Assembly (NCBI RefSeq): GCF_007483685.1
Contig: NZ_VMKN01000001.1
Coordinates: 766,599 to 830,598 of the forward strand
Reading direction: 5' to 3'
Length of the DNA: 64,000 nucleotides
Origin: Litoribacter populi
GTDB lineage: Bacteria; Bacteroidota; Bacteroidia; Cytophagales; Cyclobacteriaceae
Of the stretch, positions 32,835 through 42,497 are shown piece by piece. A program made the translations under genes and the position numbers. Numbering within the stretch: the stretch's first letter is position 1; every line of letters starts with the position of its first letter. The notes beneath the pieces are model-generated. The model saw only the letters and a list, made by a program, of their open reading frames with translations. It did not search any database and was not told the origin of the DNA.

Positions 32835-35108
32835 ATGTTAAATATAAACAGGTGGGGCAGTTTGTTCCTATTGCTTTTGATCTCCATTTCTGCTCAGGGT
32901 CAACTGCACTACAAATTCGACCATACAGGAGGGGAGGTCCTTCACGAGGAAGTGTCAGGAAAAGACTATACGGTAGAATATGTCTTTACAGATGCCAAGT
33001 ACAAACCCAATTCCGAACCTTTATGGAGAGAAAGCTCCATTAGTGGCCAAAGCCTCCTATTTGATGGCTACTCCACTTATATAGTCAATGAGGACTTTGC
33101 CATTAATGAAGGGAAAGGTTTTACCGTTTCAGTTTGGGTGGCACCACGGGCATTTGAATGGGGAAGGGATGGAAAGCTTTCCTCAATTGTAAACCAACAG
33201 GATCTGGAGACAAAACAAGGTTTTGCCATGGGCATGCATAGGCATGGCAGTTGGTCGTTCCATGTGGGGAATGGCCAGGAGTGGATAGAATTATGGGAAG
33301 TGGAAAAGCTACTGCCTAAAAATGAATGGTCCTATCTAACCGCTACAATAAACCAGGAGAGTGTGTCCCTTTTTCTGAATGGGGAAAAAGTACAGGAGAA
33401 GGTTTTTGAAGAGCCTTTTGTGTTCAGTCCAGCTGATGAGCCATTGATTGTAGGAAGGCATAATGACCCAAACCCGCTCTATCCAGGAAGCGAGTTTATG
33501 GTTAATATGTTTAATGGGCTTATGGATGATCTGAAAATTGAATTTGATTCTAGAGAAGATGCTGAAATAAAGGAGAGCTATCAAACCTATCTCAATGGCG
33601 ACACAGCCCCAAAGATAGCAGATGCTGATATTTTCTTGGATTACGACAAATATGAAGGAGACCGTTTCCGGCCACTTTATCACGCAATAGCACCGGCACA
33701 TTGGATGAACGAGCCCCATGCGCCTTTCTTTTTTAATGGAAAATACCATCTCTTTTATCAACACAATCCAACCGGTCCCTATTGGCGACAAATCCATTGG
33801 GGGCACTGGGTGAGTGATGATATGATCAACTGGAAGCATGCGCCAATAGCCTTAGCTCCTGAAAAAGGTGAATTGACACCTGACGGCATATGGTCGGGCG
33901 GGGCAGGTTTTGACCCTGATGGCAATCCATTACTTTATTTTACAGCAGGCAATGATGATTTGATGCCTAACCAAGCAGTCGCTATCGCTTTTCCCAAGGA
34001 CTTGGATGATCCAAATTTAAAGGAATGGGAAATGCATCCTGAATTGGTAGCGGAAAAGCCGGAAGAATATCTGGAGAATGAATTCAGAGATGCATTTGTG
34101 TGGCAGGATGAGGATAAATGGTATATGCTGGTGGGAACCGGCTTGGAAGGTAGAGGTGGTTCTGCAAGTCTTTTTGAGTCCGATAATGCTTACCAATGGG
34201 AATATCTCAACCCTTTTTACATTTCTGATTTTGATAAGTATCCTTATTTAGGTCTTGTATGGGAACTGCCCGTATTTCTTCCAATCGGAAAATATGAGTC
34301 TGGAGAAGATAGGTTTATTTTTCTTATTTCTCCTGTAAGGGATCCTGCCGATGTGGAGGTGTTTTACTGGTTGGGAAGGTTTGATAAGGAGGAGCAAAAG
34401 TTTGTTCCGGACCAAGAGGCCCCACAATTGATGGATTATGGGGATTTCGGATTTACAGGACCCAGTGGTATGATGGATCCAGCTAGTGGGAAGCCGGTTG
34501 TATTTACTATTGCACAAGGTAAGCATAATGGGATTGACCCATTTGAGCTAGGCTGGGCACATAATGCAGGGTTACCGGTAGTATTGGACCTTGACGATGA
34601 TGGTGACTTGGCATTTGAACCTGTGCCGGCGATAGAATCTTTAAGAGGAGATCTACTCTTGGAGCTTGAAAATGTTCCTATAAAAGAAGCTAATGAGCGA
34701 CTTGCAGAAATTGCTGGTGATGACCTTGAGATTCTGCTGAATTTTGCTTCCTCCAAGGAAAAGAAGGGTATTACAGTACGCAAATCCCCAAATGAAGAAG
34801 AGTTGACCCTTATTTATTACAATCCTGAAAATAGCATGTTTGGAGTAGACAGGACAAAATCAAGTAAACTGCAGAAGTTGGGCATAGATGAGGGTGAATT
34901 GGATCTGAAAGGTGAGGCTTTGGAGCTTCGGGTGTTTTTGGATAAGTCCATGCTGGAAATTTATGCCAATAAGAGAAAATCCATCACCACAAGAGTGTAT
35001 GCTGAGCAAGACGCTACTGGTCTGACCTTGATTGGGGAGGATGACCTAATTGTCCAGTCCCTGAAGATTTGGAGGATGAAACCCATAGACTGGCAGTGTG
35101 TTGATTGA
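32835..35108 (+). CDS. LamG-GH32 glycoside hydrolase with altered nucleophile motif
   Basis: A 757-residue secreted protein: signal peptide (residues 1-22), LamG/concanavalin-like domain (about 23-260), five-bladed GH32 propeller (about 280-590) and C-terminal beta-sandwich (LRVFLDKSMLEIYANKRKS). The family WMNDPNG motif reads WMNEPHAP here, so Glu293 replaces the nucleophile Asp. The RDP motif is FRDAFVW (Asp419 kept, Pro to Ala) and the acid/base Glu477 is in WELPVF. GH32 enzymes cleave fructans and sucrose. Whether this variant is active, uses the Glu, or is a binding protein is open. It starts the plus-strand fructan locus and is followed by its own terminator at 35146. Confidence 0.85.
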   Translation: MLNINRWGSLFLLLLISISAQGQLHYKFDHTGGEVLHEEVSGKDYTVEYVFTDAKYKPNSEPLWRESSISGQSLLFDGYSTYIVNEDFAINEGKGFTVSVWVAPRAFEWGRDGKLSSIVNQQDLETKQGFAMGMHRHGSWSFHVGNGQEWIELWEVEKLLPKNEWSYLTATINQESVSLFLNGEKVQEKVFEEPFVFSPADEPLIVGRHNDPNPLYPGSEFMVNMFNGLMDDLKIEFDSREDAEIKESYQTYLNGDTAPKIADADIFLDYDKYEGDRFRPLYHAIAPAHWMNEPHAPFFFNGKYHLFYQHNPTGPYWRQIHWGHWVSDDMINWKHAPIALAPEKGELTPDGIWSGGAGFDPDGNPLLYFTAGNDDLMPNQAVAIAFPKDLDDPNLKEWEMHPELVAEKPEEYLENEFRDAFVWQDEDKWYMLVGTGLEGRGGSASLFESDNAYQWEYLNPFYISDFDKYPYLGLVWELPVFLPIGKYESGEDRFIFLISPVRDPADVEVFYWLGRFDKEEQKFVPDQEAPQLMDYGDFGFTGPSGMMDPASGKPVVFTIAQGKHNGIDPFELGWAHNAGLPVVLDLDDDGDLAFEPVPAIESLRGDLLLELENVPIKEANERLAEIAGDDLEILLNFASSKEKKGITVRKSPNEEELTLIYYNPENSMFGVDRTKSSKLQKLGIDEGELDLKGEALELRVFLDKSMLEIYANKRKSITTRVYAEQDATGLTLIGEDDLIVQSLKIWRMKPIDWQCVD

Positions 35109-35145
35109 GTAAAGATAAGTTATCCACATTCATATAATCGCTTTA

Positions 35146-35174
35146 CCCTTACCTTTTATAGGTAAGGGTTTTTT
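35146..35174 (+). terminator. Terminator after the first GH32 gene
   Basis: CCCTTACC at 35146-35153 pairs with GGTAAGGG at 35161-35168, loop TTTTATA, followed by six T. It separates the GH32 gene from the transporter operon, which must therefore have its own promoter in 35175-35371. Confidence 0.9.
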
Positions 35175-35371
35175 CTGCCCTTAAATTTCACCCATTAAAA
35201 AGATGTTTTTTACTGGCTTTTTATATACTGCAAAAATGGTGTTTTGAGCCAATTGATGGGGATAAATTCTGTGTGTAACATTTTTATCAGATTTTGATAC
35301 ATTTACTCTAGCTGGCATATAAAGGGTTTTTTTAGATTTAATCGATTTCGAAACCCAAAATAATCAGGTTA

Positions 35372-36730
35372 ATGACCAGTAATAAATATTTGTTGACCAT
35401 CATCAGTACGGTCGCCTTGGGAGGCTTCTTGTTCGGCTTTGATACAGCTGTAATTTCAGGTGCCATTCCTTTTATAAAAGAACATTTTCAACTTAACGAA
35501 ACCTTGGAAGGTTGGGCTGTTGGCTGCGTGATCCTTGGATGTATGTTAGGGGCATTGACTTCCGGTTATTTTGGGGATTTGTTTGGGAGAAGAAAGGTGC
35601 TCATCGTTACCGGCATCATGTTTATCGCTTCCGCCTTAGGGACTGCTTTGACCAATGATTTCACCGTATTTATCATCATGCGGATTATTGGTGGTATAGG
35701 AGTTGGCTCAGCCTCTGTTCTGTCTCCTACCTATATTGCCGAAATCTCTCCATCAGCCATCCGTGGCAAAATGGTTTCTCTCAACCAACTGGCCATTGTT
35801 TCAGGTATCCTGATTGTATATTTCACCAACTACATGTTTTTGGGGGTAGGAGAAGATAACTGGAGATATATGCTTGCTTCGGAGTCTTTGCCGGCATTGG
35901 TTTTCATAATAGCGCTATTTTTTATTCCAGAAAGTCCAAGATGGTTAGTCAAAAAAAACAAGGAACAGGAAGCTGTTGCGGTGTTGGATAAATTATATAC
36001 TCCTACCGATAGTCGTAAAGTATTGGGTCAAATTAAAGAATCACTTACCAATATTAATAAAGTAAAGATCAGCGAACTCTTTGAGGGGAATATGAAAAAG
36101 ATCCTTCTGATCGGAACAGTCTTGGCCTGTTTGCAGCAGGTGACTGGAATTAATGCTGTGATTTACTATGCTCCCACTATATTCCTAAAATCAGGGGCTA
36201 GTCTTGCCTCCTCGTTTTGGCAGCCGGTGATGATAGGGGCGATCAATTTTATTTTCACTATAGTGGCCATTTCCCTTATAGAAAAGGTGGGAAGAAAAAC
36301 ACTAATGCTATATGGTTCTGCAGGAATGGGCATTTCTTTGACTTTTCTTGTAGGGGCCTTCTTCTTTGATATGTTAGAGGGCTACTGGGTATTGGTTTTC
36401 ATATTGGGATACATTGCTTCTTTTGCCGCATCCCTTGCCCCAGTCATGTGGGTGGTGGTTTCTGAGCTTTTTCCCAATCGCCTTCGCGGAGCGGCAATGT
36501 CATTTTCTACCTTTTTTCACTGGACCTGCACCTTTGTGGTAGTTCAGACCTTCCCTTGGCTGCTGGCCTTTATGGGCGGGGCTTTTGCCTTTGGGATATT
36601 TGCCGTGCTGAGCCTCTTCACCTTCATCTTTATTTATAAATACGTACCGGAAACAAAAGGGATGACTCTGGAGAATCTGGAGAAAAAATACGTGACACCA
36701 AAAGCTAAAACAACTTATGAGCACGTCTAA
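35372..36730 (+). CDS. Sugar porter family MFS transporter (probable fructose importer)
   Basis: A 452-residue inner-membrane protein with 12 predicted membrane segments. Family signatures are all present: GFLFGFDTAVISGAIPF in TM1, GRRKVLI after TM2, the PESPRWL motif in FFIPESPRWLVKK, LQQVTGINAVIYYAP in TM7, EKVGRKTLML, and PETKGMTLENLE at the C-terminus. These mark the sugar porter (xylose/glucose/fructose proton symporter) branch. The next gene is a fructokinase-type kinase with a 14-base overlap, and SusC/D follow, so fructose is the expected substrate. Specificity is inferred from context. Confidence 0.92.
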   Translation: MTSNKYLLTIISTVALGGFLFGFDTAVISGAIPFIKEHFQLNETLEGWAVGCVILGCMLGALTSGYFGDLFGRRKVLIVTGIMFIASALGTALTNDFTVFIIMRIIGGIGVGSASVLSPTYIAEISPSAIRGKMVSLNQLAIVSGILIVYFTNYMFLGVGEDNWRYMLASESLPALVFIIALFFIPESPRWLVKKNKEQEAVAVLDKLYTPTDSRKVLGQIKESLTNINKVKISELFEGNMKKILLIGTVLACLQQVTGINAVIYYAPTIFLKSGASLASSFWQPVMIGAINFIFTIVAISLIEKVGRKTLMLYGSAGMGISLTFLVGAFFFDMLEGYWVLVFILGYIASFAASLAPVMWVVVSELFPNRLRGAAMSFSTFFHWTCTFVVVQTFPWLLAFMGGAFAFGIFAVLSLFTFIFIYKYVPETKGMTLENLEKKYVTPKAKTTYEHV

Positions 36731-37613
36731 AAAAATCGTGTGTATTGGAGAGATCCTATGGGACAAATTCGGTGAAAATAAAGTCGCCGGAGGTGCTCCC
36801 TTTAATGTGGCCAAAAACCTCAAACAACTTGGAGAGGACGTTGATCTTATCAGTGGTGTAGGCAATGATGACCTCGGTATGGAGTTGCTTTCGGTTCTGG
36901 AAAATGCGGGTTTTTCACAGGGTTTTGTACAGAAAAGTGAAGTTTTAGCGACCAGTGAAGTGGAAGTAGTAGGTAAAGGAAATGAAATCTCGTACAAGAT
37001 CCTGGAGCCTGTAGCTTGGGATGACCTACAATTAACATCTGAAAATATCCACTTGGTGGAAAAAGCTGAGGCATTGGTGTTTGGGAGTTTGATGGCCAGA
37101 CAGGATGTTTCCAAAAACACCCTTTTCCATTTTTTGGAGTCTGCTCCTAATGCTCAAAAGGTATTTGACATTAACCTCAGAGCTCCCCACTATACAAAAG
37201 AGAATATTGAGGGTCTGCTCTATTATGCAGACTTTGTCAAGCTTAACCAAGAGGAGTTGGAATTGCTTATCAAGTGGTTTCAGTTATCGGAAGATCAGGA
37301 AGAAGCCCTTATACAGCTGGAAGAAGAATTTAATTGTCCGATAGTTTGCCTAACCCGAGGAGGAAACGGCGCTATTTTGAGATTTGGCGGAAAGATCTAT
37401 TCACATGAGGGGTATCAAGTCCAAGTGGAAGATGCTGTTGGTGCTGGAGATGCTTTCCTGGGAGGTTTGGTCAGCTGTCTTTTATCTGAAAAAGAACCTA
37501 TGGAAGCTCTGAATTTTGCCTGCGCTTTAGGGGCTCTTATCGCCTCAAAAAAAGGTGCCACTCCCAATTATAATCCTATAGAAATTGACGAAATCCTGAA
37601 AAGGAATTGTTAA
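36717..37613 (+). CDS. PfkB family carbohydrate kinase (probable fructokinase)
   Basis: A 298-residue ribokinase-fold kinase. The N-terminal GEILWDKFGENKVAGGAPFN and the Gly-rich DLISGVGNDDLGMEL are typical of fructokinases; the C-terminal signature with catalytic Asp is VEDAVGAGDAFLGGLVS. It would phosphorylate fructose after import, in the cytoplasm. It overlaps the transporter gene by 14 bases, and susC follows after 34 bases, so transport, phosphorylation and outer-membrane uptake are probably co-transcribed. Confidence 0.92.
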   Translation: MSTSKKIVCIGEILWDKFGENKVAGGAPFNVAKNLKQLGEDVDLISGVGNDDLGMELLSVLENAGFSQGFVQKSEVLATSEVEVVGKGNEISYKILEPVAWDDLQLTSENIHLVEKAEALVFGSLMARQDVSKNTLFHFLESAPNAQKVFDINLRAPHYTKENIEGLLYYADFVKLNQEELELLIKWFQLSEDQEEALIQLEEEFNCPIVCLTRGGNGAILRFGGKIYSHEGYQVQVEDAVGAGDAFLGGLVSCLLSEKEPMEALNFACALGALIASKKGATPNYNPIEIDEILKRNC

Positions 37614-37647
37614 ATAATTAGTGTATAACCCCCAAAATAAATCCTAA

Positions 37648-40600
37648 ATGAAAAGAACATTTACAAGCCAAAAGTTTCTGCAAGTTTGCTGTTTCAGCTT
37701 GCTGCTGTTGCTTTTAGGCAATTTGAACGCGTATGGTCAGCAGAATACCATCAGGGGTACAGTGCTGAGCGCAGAAGATGACCTTCCTTTACCGGGGGCA
37801 AGTGTTAGAGTGAAAGGAACCTCTAGAGGTACCGTTACTGATATTGACGGTGTATATGAAATTAACGCCACAAGTGAGGAGGTTTTGATCTTTTCCTTCG
37901 TTGGTATGCTTACTCAGGAAATCAGGATAGGCAATGCCAATACAGTGGATGTGACACTTGACCTGGATGTCAGGCAGATTGATGAAGTGGTTGTTTTGGG
38001 TTATCAGTCCCAAAGAAGAGCAGATATCACGGGAGCTGTCTCTGTAGTAAAGCTTGATGATGCACTTCAGCAGTCCAATGTTAATATTTTGAATTCTTTA
38101 CAGGGAAGAATTCCTGGGCTTCAAATAACTGCGGATGGGACTCCGGGAGGTGGAAATACAAACGTCCGGATCAGGGGCTTCTCCACAATTGGAAATACCA
38201 GTCCCTTATATGTAATCGATGGTGTACCTACAGACAATATCGGGCCGCTAAACCCAAATGACATTGAGTCTGTTCAAGTGTTGAAAGATGCCGCAGCCGC
38301 TTCCATTTATGGATCTAGAGCAAACAATGGGGTTATCGTCATCACGACTAAAAAAGGAACAACCGGTGAGCCTCAAATCACATTTGATTCCTTTGTAGGG
38401 GTACAGACAATCCGAAACAGCATGGATATGCTTGACGCTCAACAGTGGGGCGATGTATATTGGGAAGCTCAGAGAAATTCGGGCATCACACCTTCCCATC
38501 CACTTTATGGGAGTGGCTCCCAACCGGTGATTCCTCAGTTTATCGATGCGGAAGGGAATATTCCTGCTGCCAATACTAATTGGATGAATGAGGTTTTCAA
38601 ACCTGCTATGATCCAAAACTACAGTTTGGGAATTACTCAGGCTACTGAAAAATCCAGTGTTTATGCCGGTTTGAACTTTGCCGATGACAGTGGGATTCAA
38701 CAGCATACAGGTTATCAGCGATACAATGCCAGATTAAATACCAGCTATACCATTAAGGACCGGTTGACTGTTGGTGAAAATCTTCAAGTGACGTATTTCA
38801 AAGAATTAAGAGCCAATCAACTTTCTTCAGCATTAAGACAGCATCCACTAATCCCCGTTAGAGATAATGTGGGAAATTTTGGCGGGCCTACTGATGGGTT
38901 GGGAGATTTGCTAAACCCACTAGGGGAGCTACATAGAAACCGCACCAACTGGAGTGAGAACTGGAGAGTCTTCGGAAATGCTTTTATGGATTTGAAAATC
39001 ATCGAGGGATTAAATGCAAGAACGTCCTTGGGTGTAGATTATAATAACAGTAGCCTAAGAAGGTTTGAGCCAAGCTTTAGAGAAGGGAATGTCAATAATA
39101 CGGACAACTACTTGACAAACAGCTATTCCAGAAATATGACATTGACGTGGTCAAACACGGTGGAATATACCAAAGAAATTGGGCGTAGTAGGCTCAATGT
39201 TTTGGGTGGTACTGAATTAATCAGTTTTGACAGTGAGTTTTTCAATGCCAGAAGGATGGGATTTATTCTCAACGACTATTCCTATGCTCACTTAAGTGCA
39301 GGTACCGGACTCCAGACCAATGGGGGCGGCGGTACCGAATGGGGGCTTTCTTCCCAATTCGGTAAAGTGGATTACATTTATAATGACCGATATTACCTTT
39401 CGGGAACAATCCGTAGAGATGGGTCTTCAAGATTTGGTCCCGAAAATCGCTACGGTGTTTTCCCTGCCGTTTCCGGGGGGTGGAGAATCTCAGAAGAGGA
39501 CTTCATGGCTAACATTCCTGCAGTTGATGATTTCAAGTTACGAGCCTCATGGGGACAAACTGGAAACCAACAGATCGGCGACTTTGGAGCATTGAACTTC
39601 TATCAAACTAGTCCTGAATTTGGGGGCTATGACTTAGCTGGAACAAATACTTCGATTTTCCCAGGTTATTATAGAGGAACTATGGGTAATCCTAATTTAA
39701 GATGGGAGACCCAGACGCAGACCAACCTTGGTTTTGATTTGTCCCTCTTTGATGGGAGATTGGAAATGACCACTGATTATTTCTTCAAAAACACCACAGG
39801 GATGTTGCTCAACCCAACATTGCTTGCAGCCTTTGGAGCAGGCGCTCCTCCTTTTGTCAATTCTGGCGAACTGAGTAATAGAGGGCTTGAGATTGCTATA
39901 GGTTATAGAAGCGACCCTTCAAAAGCCTTCAGGTATACCGTTGATTTCAATGTGGGATCATATAGGAATAGAGTGGAAAGCCTAGGTGGCGAAGAGTTCT
40001 ACTTGGGTGAAAATGCGAACAGAATTCAGGTTGGGAGACCGGTTTCGTCATTCTTTGGTTATGTAGCTGATGGTATTTTCACTAGCGAGGAGGAAGTGTC
40101 CAGTCACGCAGTTCAGTCCGGTAAAGACGTGGGAAGAATCCGTTATCAGGATACAAATGGTGATGGAGTAATCAATGAGCAGGATAGAACATGGATAGGT
40201 GATCCAAACCCGGATTTCATCTACGGATTAAATGCAAGTGCGTCATACAGAAACTTTGATTTCTCTATTTTCTTCAATGGTGTATACGGCAACGACATAT
40301 ACAACACCATGAGAGGATTGACGGACTTTGCTTACTTCCCCTTTAATTTCAGTACCAGAATTTTGGATTCTTGGTCTCCTCAAAACCCAGGGGCAACGAT
40401 TCCAAGTGTGAATGTGACCAACCCGAATGATGAACTACGACACTCCAGTTATTTTGTAGAAGACGGTTCTTACCTAAAGCTTCAAAGTTTGGTCTTGGGT
40501 TATACTCTGCCACCTTCTGTGCTTAACTCGCTCGGAGCGGAAAGAATCAGAGTTTATGTTCAGGGTGAAAATCTGTTTGTGTTCAGCAGTTACAGTGGCT

Positions 40601-40704
40601 TAGATCCTGAAATAGGCCCCGGTGGACCCTTCAATTTTGGGATTGACTCCCAACTGTATCCACAGGCCAGAGCCATCAATTTTGGTGTAAACGTGATATT
40701 CTAA
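37648..40704 (+). CDS. susC: SusC/RagA family TonB-linked outer membrane protein
   Basis: A 1018-residue receptor. After a signal peptide (to about residue 30) there is a carboxypeptidase-regulatory-like domain (RGTVLSAEDDLPLPGASVRV; GTVTDIDGVYEI), then the plug with the SusC signature around SPLYVIDGVPTDNIGPLNPN and VQVLKDAAAASIYGSRANNG, then a 22-strand-type barrel ending in INFGVNVIF. It imports oligosaccharides through the outer membrane with TonB energy, together with the SusD lipoprotein encoded 18 bases downstream. Context makes fructan oligosaccharides the likely cargo. The symbol is used for the homologue class only. Confidence 0.95.
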   Translation: MKRTFTSQKFLQVCCFSLLLLLLGNLNAYGQQNTIRGTVLSAEDDLPLPGASVRVKGTSRGTVTDIDGVYEINATSEEVLIFSFVGMLTQEIRIGNANTVDVTLDLDVRQIDEVVVLGYQSQRRADITGAVSVVKLDDALQQSNVNILNSLQGRIPGLQITADGTPGGGNTNVRIRGFSTIGNTSPLYVIDGVPTDNIGPLNPNDIESVQVLKDAAAASIYGSRANNGVIVITTKKGTTGEPQITFDSFVGVQTIRNSMDMLDAQQWGDVYWEAQRNSGITPSHPLYGSGSQPVIPQFIDAEGNIPAANTNWMNEVFKPAMIQNYSLGITQATEKSSVYAGLNFADDSGIQQHTGYQRYNARLNTSYTIKDRLTVGENLQVTYFKELRANQLSSALRQHPLIPVRDNVGNFGGPTDGLGDLLNPLGELHRNRTNWSENWRVFGNAFMDLKIIEGLNARTSLGVDYNNSSLRRFEPSFREGNVNNTDNYLTNSYSRNMTLTWSNTVEYTKEIGRSRLNVLGGTELISFDSEFFNARRMGFILNDYSYAHLSAGTGLQTNGGGGTEWGLSSQFGKVDYIYNDRYYLSGTIRRDGSSRFGPENRYGVFPAVSGGWRISEEDFMANIPAVDDFKLRASWGQTGNQQIGDFGALNFYQTSPEFGGYDLAGTNTSIFPGYYRGTMGNPNLRWETQTQTNLGFDLSLFDGRLEMTTDYFFKNTTGMLLNPTLLAAFGAGAPPFVNSGELSNRGLEIAIGYRSDPSKAFRYTVDFNVGSYRNRVESLGGEEFYLGENANRIQVGRPVSSFFGYVADGIFTSEEEVSSHAVQSGKDVGRIRYQDTNGDGVINEQDRTWIGDPNPDFIYGLNASASYRNFDFSIFFNGVYGNDIYNTMRGLTDFAYFPFNFSTRILDSWSPQNPGATIPSVNVTNPNDELRHSSYFVEDGSYLKLQSLVLGYTLPPSVLNSLGAERIRVYVQGENLFVFSSYSGLDPEIGPGGPFNFGIDSQLYPQARAINFGVNVIF

Positions 40705-40722
40705 TTCTAAATCCAAGTAACG

Positions 40723-42399
40723 ATGAAATATATAAAATCAACAATATTAGGTCTAATGGTTTGGGCTTCCGTAGGTTGCGAAAGCGTACTGGAAACCACT
40801 CCTAAAGGGCTTTTGACTGACGAGCAGCTCAATACTGCTGAGGCAGTAGATGGTCTGGTAACTGCCGCTTATGCTTCTATGAAAGCGCATTTTCCAGGTC
40901 TTGATCCTACTTTTTTTCACCCTCCGACTAATTGGAGTTATAGAGACGTAAGATCCGACGACGCCTACAAAGGCGGTGGGGGGCCTGGGGATATCATTGA
41001 GTATAACCAGATGGAAACCTTTAATAACACCCCGGACATTTTCGTTTTCGAAAGAAAGTGGAGGGCATCCTATATCGCAATAGGAAATGTAAACAGTGCA
41101 ATCCGGGCTTTGCAAAGAATCGATGAGGGAGCTTATCCCAATAAAGAGGTGAGAATTGCAGAGATGAGAGTTTTGAGAGGGCATTTTTATTTCGACCTCA
41201 AAAAGAATTTCTATTCTTTCCCATATATCGACGAAAGCCATACGTTTACCGATATTGGGAATGTAGCGAATGACCTTACTTCAGAGCAGCTTTGGGAATT
41301 GATTGAAGCGGATTTTGCCTATGGACTGGATATCCTTCCAACGGTACAAAATGAAGTGAATCGTGCGAATAAATTTGTAGCCCATGCTTATCTGGCCAAG
41401 GCCTATATTTTCCAGGAAAAGTGGCAGCAGGCTTCGGAGCAGGCATCAGAAGTGATTAATTCTGGCTTGTATAGCTTATTGGATGACTATGAAAAGCTTT
41501 ATTCCATGCCTGAGTGGAACAATAGTCCTGAAGACATCTTCTCGATATCGTTTTCAGTAAGAGATGGCTCTGAGGCTGGTGTGATCAACTGGGGAGATTT
41601 GCTTACTTCACCTATGGGCCCTGCCTACGGTGGGGGTGACGGCTTTCATCGGCCTACCCAAAATTTGGTGAATGCCTTTAAAACGGACGAGAGAGGTTTG
41701 CCAATGTTTACCACGTTCAATAACAGTGAATTAACTGCAGACGATTTTGTGGACCCTCGTTTGGATCATGCCATTGGACGTCCAGGCATACCTTGGAAAG
41801 ATTTTGAAGGAAGCGTATATGTTGAAAACTGGGCCAGATCTTCCAATGTTTATGGGCCTTACAGTAAAAAGAAAAATATCATTTCTCCAAATTCCTCCTA
41901 CAGGGCAACTGCAGGTTTCCCATGGGCCCTTGGAGCAATGGATTTTCCTTTGATCAAGTTTACTGATGTGTTGCTGTGGAAAGCAGAAGCTTTAATTGAG
42001 CTTGGTAACACTACTGAGGCTATGATGTATGTTAACCAAATCAGGGAAAGAGCCGCGAATGCTCCGTTTGTCACTCAATTGGGCAGCGATGAATTGGCCG
42101 CAAACTATAGGATTGGATTGTATGAAGGCGGCGATTTTGCTGATCCTGTATTTGCTACCCAGGCTGTTAGGTTTGAGAGGAGACTTGAGCTTTGCCTAGA
42201 AGGTCACCGGTTTTATGACCTAGTGAGATGGGGAGTGGCAGATCAGGTGTTGAACACTTTCTTTACTGAAGAAAGAAACATCAGACCGCACCTGAATGCA
42301 GCTCAGTTTACACCAAACCGAAACGAATACCTTCCTGTGCCTCAAAGCGAAATTGATAGAAGCCAGGGAGTGTACACACAAAATCGTTTTTATAGATAA
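40723..42399 (+). CDS. susD: SusD/RagB family glycan-binding lipoprotein
   Basis: A 558-residue surface lipoprotein with lipobox SVGC at residues 16-19. The N-terminal SusD-like part starts with LETTPKGLLTDEQLNTAEAV, TPR-like helices follow (RVLRGHFYFDLKKNF; NKFVAHAYLAKAYIFQEKW), and the C-terminal RagB part includes DFPLIKFTDVLLWKAEALIE and RFERRLELCLEGHRFYDLVRWG. It forms the lid of the SusC channel and captures glycan. Partner susC lies 18 bases upstream; a GH32 gene follows after 98 bases. Confidence 0.95.
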   Translation: MKYIKSTILGLMVWASVGCESVLETTPKGLLTDEQLNTAEAVDGLVTAAYASMKAHFPGLDPTFFHPPTNWSYRDVRSDDAYKGGGGPGDIIEYNQMETFNNTPDIFVFERKWRASYIAIGNVNSAIRALQRIDEGAYPNKEVRIAEMRVLRGHFYFDLKKNFYSFPYIDESHTFTDIGNVANDLTSEQLWELIEADFAYGLDILPTVQNEVNRANKFVAHAYLAKAYIFQEKWQQASEQASEVINSGLYSLLDDYEKLYSMPEWNNSPEDIFSISFSVRDGSEAGVINWGDLLTSPMGPAYGGGDGFHRPTQNLVNAFKTDERGLPMFTTFNNSELTADDFVDPRLDHAIGRPGIPWKDFEGSVYVENWARSSNVYGPYSKKKNIISPNSSYRATAGFPWALGAMDFPLIKFTDVLLWKAEALIELGNTTEAMMYVNQIRERAANAPFVTQLGSDELAANYRIGLYEGGDFADPVFATQAVRFERRLELCLEGHRFYDLVRWGVADQVLNTFFTEERNIRPHLNAAQFTPNRNEYLPVPQSEIDRSQGVYTQNRFYR

Positions 42400-42497
42400 T
42401 GGATGAAATAAGGGAGGTTGCGGGAAAAAAGTATTGCTATAACCTATTGACCTATTGTGAATTCCCGTGATTTCCCTTTTTTATCGTAAATTAAAGC

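Noticed and set aside
32798..33043. 81-codon frame overlapping the start of the first GH32 gene
   Set aside because: It is out of frame with the GH32 signal peptide and LamG domain, which start at 32835.
36500..37120. 206-codon minus-strand frame across the MFS/kinase junction
   Set aside because: Low-complexity Ser/Pro-rich translation opposite two clear genes that overlap by 14 bases.
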